A stretch of 64,000 nt of DNA from CAZPNX01 sp964518765 (GCA_964518765.1 CAZFJC010000009.1:29584-93583), one strand, 5' to 3'. Counted from the stretch's first letter, positions 26,377 to 34,565 are shown. The notes: a model not told the origin generated them from the letters alone. Numbers and translations: made by a program.

Positions 26377-26417
26377 TGCTATATCTCCTTAGTAATATGT
26401 TACGCCGCTCCGGCTGT

Positions 26418-27095
26418 TTACTTTTCGAGGTAGGACACCGGACAATTGAGCATCGGGTGCTGGGTGGGCGCCAGGTTGAGGGCCCTCCTGAGCTTGTCGG
26501 CCTCCATCGAGGCCCGCGGCCTGGTGGCCAGGCCGGCCCCGGCGCAGAAGAGAGCGATGTTCTGGGAGACGATTCCCGCGTCCTCAGCCGCCCACACCAT
26601 CTTCAGGGAGTCGTCGCCGTGGCGGAATCTGGAGACGTCGGAGACCAGCAGGCAGACGGCCGGGGCCCCGGCGAACTTGTCCTGCCGCCCTGCGGCCAGG
26701 GGGCGGAAGTCGCCCTTGGCCACCGGCTCCAGCTGGTGCCCGGGGGCATCGTAGCGGTAGGCCCCCTCCTCCAACAGCAGGTAAACATCGATATCTTGGG
26801 CGTTCATGGCCGAGGGAGCCGTCCTCTTGCCGCTATGGGGCCGGTTGACCCCGTTGGCCGCCCACAGCAGGTCGGATAGGTCCTGGAGGCTTAGTTTTCT
26901 ACCGCCGAACTCCTGGGCCGAGGCCCTGGCCTCCAGCGCCCGCATCACCGTCAGCCCCCGGTCCAGCCGGGGTGGCTTGAGCTTGACGGATTCGAGCTTC
27001 TGGGCGCTACTGGCTCCGCTCATGAAGATCAAGGAAATGGACAGGACTACTATTTTAATATGGAAACGATTTTCCCCGACAAAGGGCAAGTTCAT
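26418..27095 (-). CDS. Exported SagB/ThcOx-type nitroreductase-like protein
   Basis: 225 residues. An N-terminal signal peptide (hydrophobic about 13-27, then SGASSAQK) precedes a nitroreductase-fold FMN domain. Family features: RALEARASAQEFGGRKLSLQ (phosphate-binding Arg/Ser), LLWAANGVNRPHSGKRTAPS, and EDAGIVSQNIALFCAGAGLA. This is the stand-alone SagB-like group rather than the toxin-dehydrogenase fusions; no YcaO or leader-peptide gene lies nearby. The natural substrate is unknown. It sits between ddl and rpmF. Confidence 0.85.
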   Translation of the reverse strand: MNLPFVGENRFHIKIVVLSISLIFMSGASSAQKLESVKLKPPRLDRGLTVMRALEARASAQEFGGRKLSLQDLSDLLWAANGVNRPHSGKRTAPSAMNAQDIDVYLLLEEGAYRYDAPGHQLEPVAKGDFRPLAAGRQDKFAGAPAVCLLVSDVSRFRHGDDSLKMVWAAEDAGIVSQNIALFCAGAGLATRPRASMEADKLRRALNLAPTQHPMLNCPVSYLEK

Positions 27096-27127
27096 GGATT
27101 CCTGGCTTCCTTATTTAGCCCCTGGAA

Positions 27128-28093
27128 TCAGATCTCGGCGCTGTCAAGGATCTCCAGCACCAGCCGATCGTAGTCCATGCCCTCGGCAGCGGCCTCGGCC
27201 GGCAGATCCGAGAGGTCGGTCATCCCCGGCAGGGTGTTGACCTCCAGCACCCAGGGCGTTCCGGAACGGTCCACGATGGCATCCACCCGCGACCAGCCCC
27301 GGCAGCCCAAAGCACGGTGGGCAGCCACCGCCGTCTCCTGGACCTTGCGGTAAAGCGCGCCAGGCAGGCGGGCCGGCACGTGGAACTCGGTCAGGCCCGG
27401 GGTGTACTTGGCCTTGAAATCGTAGAACTCGCTCTTGGAGACCAGCTCCAGCACCGGCAGGGCCCGGGACCCGGAGTCGGTGCCTAATACCCCGGTGGTC
27501 ACTGCCATCCCCGACACGTAGCGCTCCACTATGGCCTGGCCGTACTTCCTGAGGACGGCCCTGGCGTCCCTCTCGGCCTGCGCCGGCGTCTTGGCGATGG
27601 TGACCCCCAGGGAGGACCCCTCGGCCGCCGGTTTAATCACCACCGGCAGGCCCAGCATCTCCAAGCAGTGCTCGGGATCGACTTTTTCATCACGGTACCG
27701 ACCCAGCCAGCAGTAGTTGGGGGTGGGGATGCCCGATTCCTGGAATATCTTCTTGGAATAGCCCTTGTGCATGGCCAAGGCCGAGGCCAGCACCCCGGAG
27801 CCGGTGTAGGGTATGCCCATCATCTCCAGCAGCCCCTGGATGGTTCCGTCCTCCCCGAACGGCCCGTGGAGTATGATGAAGGCGACCTCCACCTTTTGCT
27901 TGACCAGCTTCTGGGCGATATCCCGACCGACATCGATGCCTACGGCATCCAGCCCCTGTCGCTTGAGCGCCGCCAGCACGTTCTTGCCCGACCTTAAGCT
28001 GACCTCCCGCTCCCCGGACCAGCCGCCCATCAACACCCCGATCCGCTTTTGGGCGAAGCGCCGCTTGATGGCCGTATATCGTTTGGTGTTCAT
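27128..28093 (-). CDS. ddl: D-alanine--D-alanine ligase
   Basis: ATP-grasp ligase making D-Ala-D-Ala for peptidoglycan. About 321 residues from the ATG at 28093; the frame could begin five codons earlier at TTG, but neither start has a strong ribosome-binding site. Signatures: GGWSGEREVSLRSG, LHGPFGEDGTIQGLLEMMGI, VIKPAAEGSSLGV and LEVNTLPGMTDLSDLP. It lies between pdxJ and the nitroreductase. Confidence 0.95.
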   Translation of the reverse strand: MNTKRYTAIKRRFAQKRIGVLMGGWSGEREVSLRSGKNVLAALKRQGLDAVGIDVGRDIAQKLVKQKVEVAFIILHGPFGEDGTIQGLLEMMGIPYTGSGVLASALAMHKGYSKKIFQESGIPTPNYCWLGRYRDEKVDPEHCLEMLGLPVVIKPAAEGSSLGVTIAKTPAQAERDARAVLRKYGQAIVERYVSGMAVTTGVLGTDSGSRALPVLELVSKSEFYDFKAKYTPGLTEFHVPARLPGALYRKVQETAVAAHRALGCRGWSRVDAIVDRSGTPWVLEVNTLPGMTDLSDLPAEAAAEGMDYDRLVLEILDSAEI

Positions 28094-28157
28094 ATAGACT
28101 GCCCGCAAAAACGCAAAAGGGATATCCGTTCGTGCGTTTCGCGTTTTTCGCTGGGGA

Positions 28158-28874
28158 TCAGCTTATAAGTTCCTTGATGTCGCGCACCGCCCGATCCAGG
28201 CCCACCATCACCGCCCGGGCCACGATGGCGTGTCCGATGTTCAGCTCTACTATCTCGGGTACGGACGCGATATCCCTGACGTTGTGGTAATCCAGCCCGT
28301 GGCCGGCATGCACCTCCAAACCCAGGGAGCTGGCCAGCTTCGCCGCTTGGACAATGGCTTCGAGTTCTGCTTTCCGTTTTCTGCCTTCTGATTTGGAGTA
28401 GGCGTCGGTGTTGATCTCCACCGCCTGTCCCCCCAGCCTCTTGGCCTGTTTGATCTGGAACGGCTCGGCCTCCACGAAGAAGGTCACCGATATCCCGGCC
28501 GCGGCCAGCTTTCTGGCGATGGGCGCTGTTCTTTTTCCGACCTTCACCAGGTCCAGACCGCCCTGGGTGGTCACCTCGTCGGGCCGCTCCGGCACCAGGC
28601 AGACCGCGTCCGGCCTGACCCTGAGGGCGATGCGCAGCATCTCCTCGGTGGCCGCCATCTCTAGGTTGAGGTGGGTGCGGACGGTCTGGCGCAACAGCTC
28701 CAGGTCGCGATCCTGGATGTGCCGCCGATCGGAGCGGAGGTGAACGGTGATGCCATCGGCCCCGGACAGGGTGGCCACGGCCGCCGCCGCCACCGGATCC
28801 GGGTCGTGGGCCTTCCTGGCCTGCCGCAGGGTGGCCACGTGGTCTATATTGACGCCCAATCTGACGGTACGCAT
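28158..28874 (-). CDS. pdxJ: Pyridoxine 5'-phosphate synthase PdxJ
   Basis: Last step of the DXP-dependent pyridoxal-phosphate route. 238 residues from the ATG at 28874, which has GGAAAG just upstream; an eight-codon longer frame is less likely. Signatures: GVNIDHVATLRQARK, DGITVHLRSDRRHI, LEMAATEEM (catalytic Glu) and VHAGHGLDYHNV (catalytic His). Part of a helix (YSKSEGRKRKAE) is encoded by a heptamer-phased tract (28356-28390). Confidence 0.95.
   Translation of the reverse strand: MRTVRLGVNIDHVATLRQARKAHDPDPVAAAAVATLSGADGITVHLRSDRRHIQDRDLELLRQTVRTHLNLEMAATEEMLRIALRVRPDAVCLVPERPDEVTTQGGLDLVKVGKRTAPIARKLAAAGISVTFFVEAEPFQIKQAKRLGGQAVEINTDAYSKSEGRKRKAELEAIVQAAKLASSLGLEVHAGHGLDYHNVRDIASVPEIVELNIGHAIVARAVMVGLDRAVRDIKELIS
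28356..28390. repeat. Heptamer-phased tract inside pdxJ
   Basis: Five consecutive 7-nt units; on the coding strand each follows C(A/G)GAANN (for example CAGAAAA, CGGAAAG). It encodes a lysine/arginine/glutamate-rich stretch before the SLGLEVHAGHGL motif. The reading frame is kept because five units total 35 nt within otherwise conserved sequence. Confidence 0.55.
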
Positions 28875-28957
28875 TCTTTCCGATCCGCTAATGGACACGA
28901 ATGGGCACTAATCAGTGCATACTTTATGGACATTCGTGGCGAAAGACCTTGGCAACA

Positions 28958-29018
28958 ATAAACCACGGCTTCTAGCCTTTGCAGATTTTTACTGCATCCG
29001 CCAAAGACCGTGGTTTAT
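28958..29018. repeat. Inverted repeat upstream of pdxJ
   Basis: ATAAACCACGG (28958-28968) and its exact complement CCGTGGTTTAT (29008-29018) enclose 39 nt. A second pair, CACGAATG (28896-28903) / CATTCGTG (28931-28938), lies beside it. There is no T run, so it is not a classical terminator. It could be a small mobile or cruciform element, or a decayed one, between the small membrane gene and pdxJ. Confidence 0.55.
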
Positions 29019-29028
29019 GGGGCCCGGG

Positions 29029-29319
29029 CTACTTTTTGATGATGGCCCAGGGTAGAAGCACGCAGTAACCCAGCACCAGGAGGATCGGGGCCGCGTTCAT
29101 GGCCAGCCAGCCGTAGGTCCCGCCCTTGAAAGGGTGGATGAAGGGGAATCCGCCCCCGAAGACCGGGCTGGACAGGAAGATGAACCCTAGGACGATGGCC
29201 GCCAGGGCCAGTCCGAAGAGGAGGAGATTCTTCTTCCCGAACCCGATCGGTGTCTCGGCCACCGCCGCCTTGCGCTGCTGGGCTCTCTCCTTCGAGGCGA
29301 TCTTTGATTTTTTAGCCAT
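29029..29319 (-). CDS. Small two-helix membrane protein, DUF3098-like
   Basis: 96 residues. A basic, Ala-rich N-terminus is followed by FGKKNLLLFGLALAAIVLGF (first helix), a Gly/Phe-rich loop and a second helix near the C-terminus (APILLVLGYCVLLPWAII). The FGKKN-helix-LGF-helix pattern resembles DUF3098, common in Bacteroidetes; function unknown. It has its own promoter (29334-29363) and no Shine-Dalgarno sequence, so it may be translated from a very short leader. Confidence 0.7.
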   Translation of the reverse strand: MAKKSKIASKERAQQRKAAVAETPIGFGKKNLLLFGLALAAIVLGFIFLSSPVFGGGFPFIHPFKGGTYGWLAMNAAPILLVLGYCVLLPWAIIKK

Positions 29320-29333
29320 AATAATAGATAATA

Positions 29334-29363
29334 AGTATACTAAATTTTAAGGCCTATTGTCAA
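29334..29363 (-). promoter_or_regulatory. Promoter of the small DUF3098-like gene
   Basis: Minus strand: TTGACA (complement of 29358-29363), 18-bp spacer, TATACT (complement of 29334-29339). The predicted transcript start is only about eight bases before the ATG at 29319, and the leader has no ribosome-binding site. Confidence 0.7.
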
Positions 29364-29411
29364 CCTTGCGCCGGCCGCGATTTACCTAATAGCGTATTGC
29401 CTTCCAATGGA

Positions 29412-31199
29412 TTAGCTTTCGGAGGGCTTCCGGATCGCCAGGCCCAGCTCCTCGAGCTGCCTGGGGTCGACCGCCGACGGTGCCCCCTCCATCAGGCCCG
29501 AGCCCGAGGTGGTCTTGGGGAAGGCGATAACGTCCCGGATGCTCTCCGATCCTGTCATCAGGGCCACCAGCCGGTCCACACCCGGCGCGATGCCGCCGTG
29601 GGGCGGCGCGCCGCACTCGAAGGCCTCCAGCAGGAACCCGAACTTTTTCTGGGCCTCCTCCGGAGAAAGCCCCACCACCCTCATCACCCGCTCCTGGATG
29701 TCCCGGCGGTGAATGCGGATCGAGCCCGAGGCCAACTCGGAGCCGTTGCATACCAAGTCGTAGAGCTGCCCCAGCACCTTGCCGGGGTCGGTCTCCAGGT
29801 ACTGCAGGTGATCCTCCCTGGGCATGGAGAACATATGGTGCTCGGCCTCCCAGGCCTTGGCCTCCTCGTTGTACTTGAATAATGGGAAATCGGTGATCCA
29901 GCCGAAGGCGTACTGTTCCTTGGGAATCATATTCAGCTGCTTGGCCAGCTCCAGCCGCAACGCCCCCAAAGCCTGGCAGGCTTTTTCCGGCTTATCGGCC
30001 ACGATGAGGACAGTCCTCTCCTCCCCGCCGCCGGCCGCCTGCAGGATGCCCTCGGCCGCCCCGCCCATGATGTGCTTGGCGATTGGCCCCTCCAGCTTTT
30101 CGGCCGTGCCCCGCAGCCAGGCCAGGCCCGAGGCGCCCAGGGATTTTACCAGGGCGGTGTGCCTGTCCACCTGGCTGCGGGAGAGCACCGCCGGGACGCA
30201 CAGGCACTTGGCCGCGCCGCCGGCCTCGATCACCTTGCGGAACGGCTCGAAATCGGACCGGCCGGCCGGTTCGGTGACGTCGACTATCTCCAGGCCGAAA
30301 CGCATGTCAGGCTTGTCCGAGCCGAACCGGGCCATGGCCTCGGCATAGGTCAGCCTGGGGAACGGAGTCTGAATGCTGACCCCGAAAACCTCGGCCAGCA
30401 CCTTCGAATACATCTCCTCCACCAGGGCGAAGACGGCCTCCTGGTCGGCGAAGCTCAACTCGATGTCTATCTGCGAGTGCTCGGGCTGGCGATCGGCCCT
30501 CAGGTCCTCGTCGCGCAGGCAGCGGGCGATCTGGAAATATTTATCGAACCCGGCCACCATCAGGATCTGCTTGTAGATCTGGGGCGACTGGGGCAAAGCG
30601 TAGAATTTGCCCGGCTGGGTGCGGCAGGGCACCAGGTAGTCCCGGGCGCCCTCGGGCGTGCTGCGGGTTAAAAGCGGGGTCTCTATCTCCAGGAAGCCCC
30701 GCTCATGAAGGAACTTACGTATTTCGAATAGGAATTTGTGCCTGAGCTCAATTTTCCTGGCCAGAGACGGCCGCCGCAGGTCCAGGTAGCGGTGCTTGAG
30801 CCTGAGCTCCTCCGAGGCGTTGGTATTATCCTCGATGGCGAACGGCGGCACTTTCGACTCGTTCAAAACCTTCAATTCCTTTACCAACACCTCGACGTCG
30901 CCGGTCGGCATCCTGGGGTTGGCCTGGCCCTGCGGCCGCTCCCGCACCACCCCTTTGACCGCCACCACGAACTCGGAGCGCAGCTCCGCGGCCCGGTCCG
31001 CCAGCTCCTTGTCGGCGGTGGGGTCGAAGACGGCCTGTACCACTCCGTAGCGATCGCGCAGGGTGACGAACAGCAGCCCGCCGAAATTGCGGGAGTGGTG
31101 CACCCAGCCGAAAAGGGTCGCCTCCTTGCCGGCGTCGGATTTGCGAAGCTCGCCGCAGGTGTGGGTGCGGGACCAGGCTGATAAGGAATCGAGTTTCAT
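29412..31199 (-). CDS. aspS: Aspartyl-tRNA synthetase
   Basis: Class II synthetase of 595 residues, bacterial type. Order: N-terminal OB-fold anticodon-binding domain (TLFGWVHHSRNFGGLLFVTL), class II motif 2 region (YFQIARCLRDEDLRADRQPE), GAD insertion domain, and motif 3 (GGIAPGVDRLVALM). The ATG follows the stop of the TonB-like gene after one base, so both are in one transcript. Whether it is discriminating or also charges tRNA-Asn cannot be told here. Confidence 0.96.
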   Translation of the reverse strand: MKLDSLSAWSRTHTCGELRKSDAGKEATLFGWVHHSRNFGGLLFVTLRDRYGVVQAVFDPTADKELADRAAELRSEFVVAVKGVVRERPQGQANPRMPTGDVEVLVKELKVLNESKVPPFAIEDNTNASEELRLKHRYLDLRRPSLARKIELRHKFLFEIRKFLHERGFLEIETPLLTRSTPEGARDYLVPCRTQPGKFYALPQSPQIYKQILMVAGFDKYFQIARCLRDEDLRADRQPEHSQIDIELSFADQEAVFALVEEMYSKVLAEVFGVSIQTPFPRLTYAEAMARFGSDKPDMRFGLEIVDVTEPAGRSDFEPFRKVIEAGGAAKCLCVPAVLSRSQVDRHTALVKSLGASGLAWLRGTAEKLEGPIAKHIMGGAAEGILQAAGGGEERTVLIVADKPEKACQALGALRLELAKQLNMIPKEQYAFGWITDFPLFKYNEEAKAWEAEHHMFSMPREDHLQYLETDPGKVLGQLYDLVCNGSELASGSIRIHRRDIQERVMRVVGLSPEEAQKKFGFLLEAFECGAPPHGGIAPGVDRLVALMTGSESIRDVIAFPKTTSGSGLMEGAPSAVDPRQLEELGLAIRKPSES

Positions 31200-31200
31200 A

Positions 31201-32001
31201 TTACTCTTTTCTGAGCGAGAAATTCACCGGATACATTATCCATACTCGCACCGGCTTTCCGCCAGGCGCTAAAGCGGGGGTGAACAACATCTGTTTGCAT
31301 GCGTCAACAGCTGCCTTGTCCAGCAAAGAACTGCCTGAACTCTTTTCCACCTCGGCACGCATTACCTTTCCGTCCAGATCTAGAAGCAAGGTCAGATACA
31401 CTTTTCCCTGGATGCCGGCCGCTATGGCTTTTTCTGGGAAAACAACTTTAGCGTTCCTGATGATTTCAGGTTCTTTTTCAATGGGAACGTATGCGCCTTT
31501 ATCCGGTATTTCTTTAATTTCCGACTCCAAAGGGCTTTTTATTATCATCCTATCGAGTATGTTTTCTTTTTCCTTTTCATGAAGATACGTGCTATCGATT
31601 TTTCTAGTACTATCTTTTTTCCCCAGATAAGATGGTGTTGCGACCATGTCATTCTTTTCGTTACCTTTTTTTATCTGCCTTAAAGGCACATCCCATACTA
31701 AATCTTTTCCTCTTTCCAATTCGTAGCTGAAGTTATAAAGCTGGTATCCTTCTTTTCTCATCTGCGCTTTATAAAAACCAGATTTTAACTTAAGGGTACA
31801 AGGCGTTACCCCCATCTTCTTACCCAGTATTATAACATCAGCCCCCAATGGATCGCTTATAAAAACCATTGTGCAAATCATCGCAGCATCGGTAATCTTC
31901 CTGGAGCTTGGTGTTGCTTTTTCCCTCGCCTCTTTTGAAAGCTTGGCTTGCGCCACTGCCACAACAACCAGTAAAATGATAGCCAATAAACGTTTTTTCA
32001 C
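31201..32001 (-). CDS. Secreted PEGA-like/TonB C-terminal domain protein
   Basis: 266 residues with an N-terminal signal (MKKRLLAIILLVVVAVAQA). Residues about 48-110 look like a PEGA beta-sandwich (DPLGADVIILGKKMGVTP then LKSGFYKAQMRKEGYQ). The C-terminal 85 residues are a TonB domain closely similar to that of the protein at 2714-3529 (GKVYLTLLLDLDGKVMRAEV, LFTPALAPGGKPVRVWIMYP). It lacks the usual N-terminal anchor and proline linker of TonB. By eye the gene is clearly more AT-rich than aspS and hisS, suggesting transfer. Its stop touches the aspS start. Confidence 0.8.
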   Translation of the reverse strand: MKKRLLAIILLVVVAVAQAKLSKEAREKATPSSRKITDAAMICTMVFISDPLGADVIILGKKMGVTPCTLKLKSGFYKAQMRKEGYQLYNFSYELERGKDLVWDVPLRQIKKGNEKNDMVATPSYLGKKDSTRKIDSTYLHEKEKENILDRMIIKSPLESEIKEIPDKGAYVPIEKEPEIIRNAKVVFPEKAIAAGIQGKVYLTLLLDLDGKVMRAEVEKSSGSSLLDKAAVDACKQMLFTPALAPGGKPVRVWIMYPVNFSLRKE

Positions 32002-32022
32002 GTGCTCTGCCTTTTGGGTGCT

Positions 32023-32361
32023 TTAGTTGCTTTCATCCCAAACCTCGTAGGCCCTCCGCAGGTGCGGTATCACTATCGACCCGCCCACCACCAGGGCCAC
32101 GTTCATCACCTCGTCGAACTCGGCCTGGGTGACCCCGGCCTTTTTGCACTGCAGCACGTGGTAGGTGACGCAGTCCTGGCAGCGCAGCACCAGCGAGGCA
32201 CACAGCCCCAGCATCTCCTTGGTCCTAGCCGGCAGGGCGCCGTCCTTGTAGGCCGCCTCGTCCAGGTTGAAGAACCGCTTAAGGCCCAGGTGGCCCGAGG
32301 CCAGCACCCGCTTGTTCATGCGTGAGCGGTACGCCTCGAAATCCTTAATCTTATTTGCCAT
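32023..32361 (-). CDS. Carboxymuconolactone decarboxylase/AhpD-family protein
   Basis: About 112 residues; the ATG at 32361 is preferred to a TTG four codons earlier. The AhpD-like core has the CxxC redox pair and following His in RCQDCVTYHVLQCKKAG. This form usually acts in peroxide or alkylhydroperoxide defence rather than in beta-ketoadipate catabolism, and no catabolic genes are near. It lies 21 nt upstream of the PEGA/TonB gene. Confidence 0.88.
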   Translation of the reverse strand: MANKIKDFEAYRSRMNKRVLASGHLGLKRFFNLDEAAYKDGALPARTKEMLGLCASLVLRCQDCVTYHVLQCKKAGVTQAEFDEVMNVALVVGGSIVIPHLRRAYEVWDESN

Positions 32362-32389
32362 TTTTCGCCGCAAAAAACGTACTTGGTTG

Positions 32390-32815
32390 CTATTGTTGCC
32401 ATTTATCGGGACCTAACCCCTCTATCCCCTTCCCTCGAGGGAAGGGGCGGGGTAATGTTAGTCTCTTATGATAATTCATGATTTTCTTTAAAACTCTCTC
32501 AAGGTCATTCACAACCTCATCGTTGCTGAAACGCCAGACGACGATGTCCTGGGTCTTTATTATCCTGTCCCTTTCCCTATTGTAATCCTTCTGCTTTTCA
32601 TGAACCCCGCCATCTATCTCTATCACCAATTTCAATTTGCTGCAATAGAAATCAGCAATAAAACCATCGATTATCTGCTGCCTGCGAAAATGCAGGCCAT
32701 TTAACCTATTATCCTTGACTGCAAGCCAAAAAGCATTTTCCGCCGGAGTCATTGACTTTCTATACTTTTGGGCCAGAGCCAGTTTGGTCCGAGTATATCG
32801 CTGATTGCGGATCAT
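32390..32815 (-). CDS. DUF559 (Vsr-like) endonuclease-fold protein
   Basis: 141 residues. The PD-(D/E)xK/Vsr-like core is visible: FRRQQIIDGFIADFYCSKLK, then LVIEIDGGVHEKQKDYNRER. The N-terminal LAQKYRKSMTPAENAFW is a family hallmark. The C-terminal tail (LPRPFPRGKGIEGLGP) is translated from a palindromic repeat that forms one end of the unit; a matching inverted copy lies just upstream of the start. The gene and its repeats interrupt what looks like an ancestral hisS-aspS neighbourhood. DUF559 proteins have no firmly established role. Confidence 0.85.
   Translation of the reverse strand: MIRNQRYTRTKLALAQKYRKSMTPAENAFWLAVKDNRLNGLHFRRQQIIDGFIADFYCSKLKLVIEIDGGVHEKQKDYNRERDRIIKTQDIVVWRFSNDEVVNDLERVLKKIMNYHKRLTLPRPFPRGKGIEGLGPDKWQQ
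32408..32447. repeat. REP-like palindrome, left end of the DUF559 unit
   Basis: GGGACCTAACCCC (32408-32420) followed by a perfect 22-bp palindrome at 32426-32447 (half-site CCCCTTCCCTC). It lies inside the 3' end of the DUF559 coding region. The 13-nt head recurs exactly, inverted, at 41485-41497. Confidence 0.75.
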
Positions 32816-32825
32816 TTTTCTTACC

Positions 32826-32880
32826 TATCCCCCTGACCCCCTTCCCTCGAGGGAAGGGGGAGTAAAAGGGGGTTAGGTTC
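32826..32880. repeat. REP-like palindrome, right end of the DUF559 unit
   Basis: Perfect 24-bp palindrome at 32837-32860 (half-site CCCCCTTCCCTC), then AGTAAAAG and GGGGTTAGGT. Read in reverse it matches the left-end repeat, so the two bracket the DUF559 gene as inverted repeats. It sits in the 84-bp gap between hisS and the DUF559 start. Confidence 0.75.
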
Positions 32881-32898
32881 TTGAAAGCCTGCAATGCT

Positions 32899-34197
32899 TT
32901 ACCGAGAACGAGCAATGGCCGACTGCAGGTATTTCCCCAAACCTTCGCACTCCACCTTCTCCTGCGAGTTGGCTTTCAGATCCTTCACTATATAATTTCC
33001 GGACGATACCTCATCCTCCCCGATTATCACCGCGAACCGGCTGCCCTTCTTGTCGGCGTACTTGAGCTGCTTGCCCAAAGCGGCCTCCCCGGCGAATACA
33101 TCGCAATTTATCCCGGATTTGCGGATTTCTTCCGCCGCCTCCAGGGCAGCCCGGGCCGCCCCCTTTCCGAAGTGGCAGACGACTACCGGGGCCGCCGGAT
33201 CCTCACCCCCCTTTCCCAGCTCGGCCAGGGCAGCTGTCATCCTATCTATACCGAACGAGGCCCCGGTGGCCGGGACCTGTGTACCCGAGAAGATGCCGAT
33301 CAGCCCGTCGTAGCGACCGCCTCCGGCTATGGAGCCGATCTTGGGCTCCTCCAATTTGACCTCGTACACCGGTCCGGTGTAGTACCCCTGTCCCCGGGCC
33401 AAGCTGGGGCTGAATTGGATCTTCTCTCCAAGGTGGCCGACCAAGTTCAAGAGCTCCTCCATCTCGGCCAGCCCCTTTTTGCCGGCCTCGGTGCCGCCGA
33501 TCATCTTTCCCAGCTCCGCCAGCATGGCCCCGGCTTCACCCGACACCATGATGGCTTTGAGCACGTCTCCGGCCTTGGGGATGCCCCGCCGCTCCAGCTC
33601 GGCCGCCACTCCGTCCTGGCCCACCTTGTCCAGCTTGTCGATGGCGATGATGGCGTCCTTGGACTTGTCCGGCGGCACCCCGGCCGCCTCCAGTATCCCC
33701 TGGAGGACCCGGCGGTGATTTACTACTACTTTATAGCGTTCAAAGCCTGCCTCCCTGGTCCCCTCGTCCAGCACCGAGATCACCTGGGCGTCGGCCAGCA
33801 TGGAGTCCGAGCCCACCGCGTCGAAATCGCACTGGGTGAATTCCCGGTAGCGCCCCTTCTGGGGCTTCTCTGCCCGCCACACCCTCTGAATCTGGTACCT
33901 CTTGAACGGCTTGGGCAGGTCGGGATAGGCGGCCACCACCCGGGCCAGGGGAACGGTTAGATCGTAGATCAGACCCACATGCCGGTCGCCGTGGTCGCGA
34001 AAGTCGTACATCAGCATCTCCGACTCACCGCCCTCCTTGCCGGCCAGGGTGGAGTGGTATTCCAGCGAGGGCGTCTCCAACGGTTCGAACCCGTGGCGCT
34101 GGAACACGCCCTGGATGGCGTCCAGCACCTTGAGGCGGAGCGCCATCTCCCGCGGCAGCAGGTCGCGGAAGCCGGAGAGGACCTGGGGGGCCTTCAT
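32899..34197 (-). CDS. hisS: Histidyl-tRNA synthetase
   Basis: Class II synthetase of 432 residues. MKAPQVLSGFRDLLPREM start, motif 2 region RYQIQRVWRAEKPQKGRYRE with FTQCDFDAVG, and motif 3 region AGGGRYDGLIGIFSGTQ with GASFGIDRM. The C-terminal anticodon-binding domain is present. It overlaps the VanZ-like gene by four bases (ATGA). Confidence 0.96.
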   Translation of the reverse strand: MKAPQVLSGFRDLLPREMALRLKVLDAIQGVFQRHGFEPLETPSLEYHSTLAGKEGGESEMLMYDFRDHGDRHVGLIYDLTVPLARVVAAYPDLPKPFKRYQIQRVWRAEKPQKGRYREFTQCDFDAVGSDSMLADAQVISVLDEGTREAGFERYKVVVNHRRVLQGILEAAGVPPDKSKDAIIAIDKLDKVGQDGVAAELERRGIPKAGDVLKAIMVSGEAGAMLAELGKMIGGTEAGKKGLAEMEELLNLVGHLGEKIQFSPSLARGQGYYTGPVYEVKLEEPKIGSIAGGGRYDGLIGIFSGTQVPATGASFGIDRMTAALAELGKGGEDPAAPVVVCHFGKGAARAALEAAEEIRKSGINCDVFAGEAALGKQLKYADKKGSRFAVIIGEDEVSSGNYIVKDLKANSQEKVECEGLGKYLQSAIARSR

Positions 34198-34565
34198 GGT
34201 GCCGGCTCCACAGTTTTTCTGAAGAATCTTATATGACCAATTATCATACCCGCCATCAAACCCGCGGCATTGAAAAAGAAGTCGGATAGGGAGACCGTCC
34301 TGCCCGGTATGATCTTCTCATGGAGCTCGTCGGCGGCGCCTACCGCCAGGCCGGCCGCGGCTACGGCTATCCAGACGGCCGTGCCTCCCCACTCAGCCAT
34401 CCTCACCGTCCTCAGGCAGAGTATGGCCCAGACCGCGTAAACGGCGAAGTGGAACACCTTGTCGGCGTTCGGCCATTTCGACGTGTCCAGGTTCGGGATG
34501 GAGGTGGCGGCCATCATCAGCCCCAGCCACAGCACCGGAGGCGCCCAGGCGGACAGCCTCTTCAC
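34194..34565 (-). CDS. VanZ-family membrane protein
   Basis: 123 residues with about four membrane helices and the VanZ-like signature DKVFHFAVYAVWAILCLR then GAADELHEKIIPGRTVSLSD. I start it at a GTG (34565) that overlaps the stop of the PTS gene as GTGA; a longer ATG-initiated frame would be antisense-like composition within the PTS gene. VanZ-like proteins are widespread and here give no ground for predicting glycopeptide resistance. Confidence 0.85.
   Translation of the reverse strand: MKRLSAWAPPVLWLGLMMAATSIPNLDTSKWPNADKVFHFAVYAVWAILCLRTVRMAEWGGTAVWIAVAAAGLAVGAADELHEKIIPGRTVSLSDFFFNAAGLMAGMIIGHIRFFRKTVEPAP

Noticed and set aside
32890..33010. tRNA genes near hisS/aspS and in other gaps
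   Set aside because: I scanned the intergenic gaps for cloverleaf stems and TTC.A arms and found none that I could support.
34194..34565. Glycopeptide resistance gene (VanZ)
   Set aside because: VanZ-like membrane proteins are common outside resistance clusters; no vanHAX-type genes are present.
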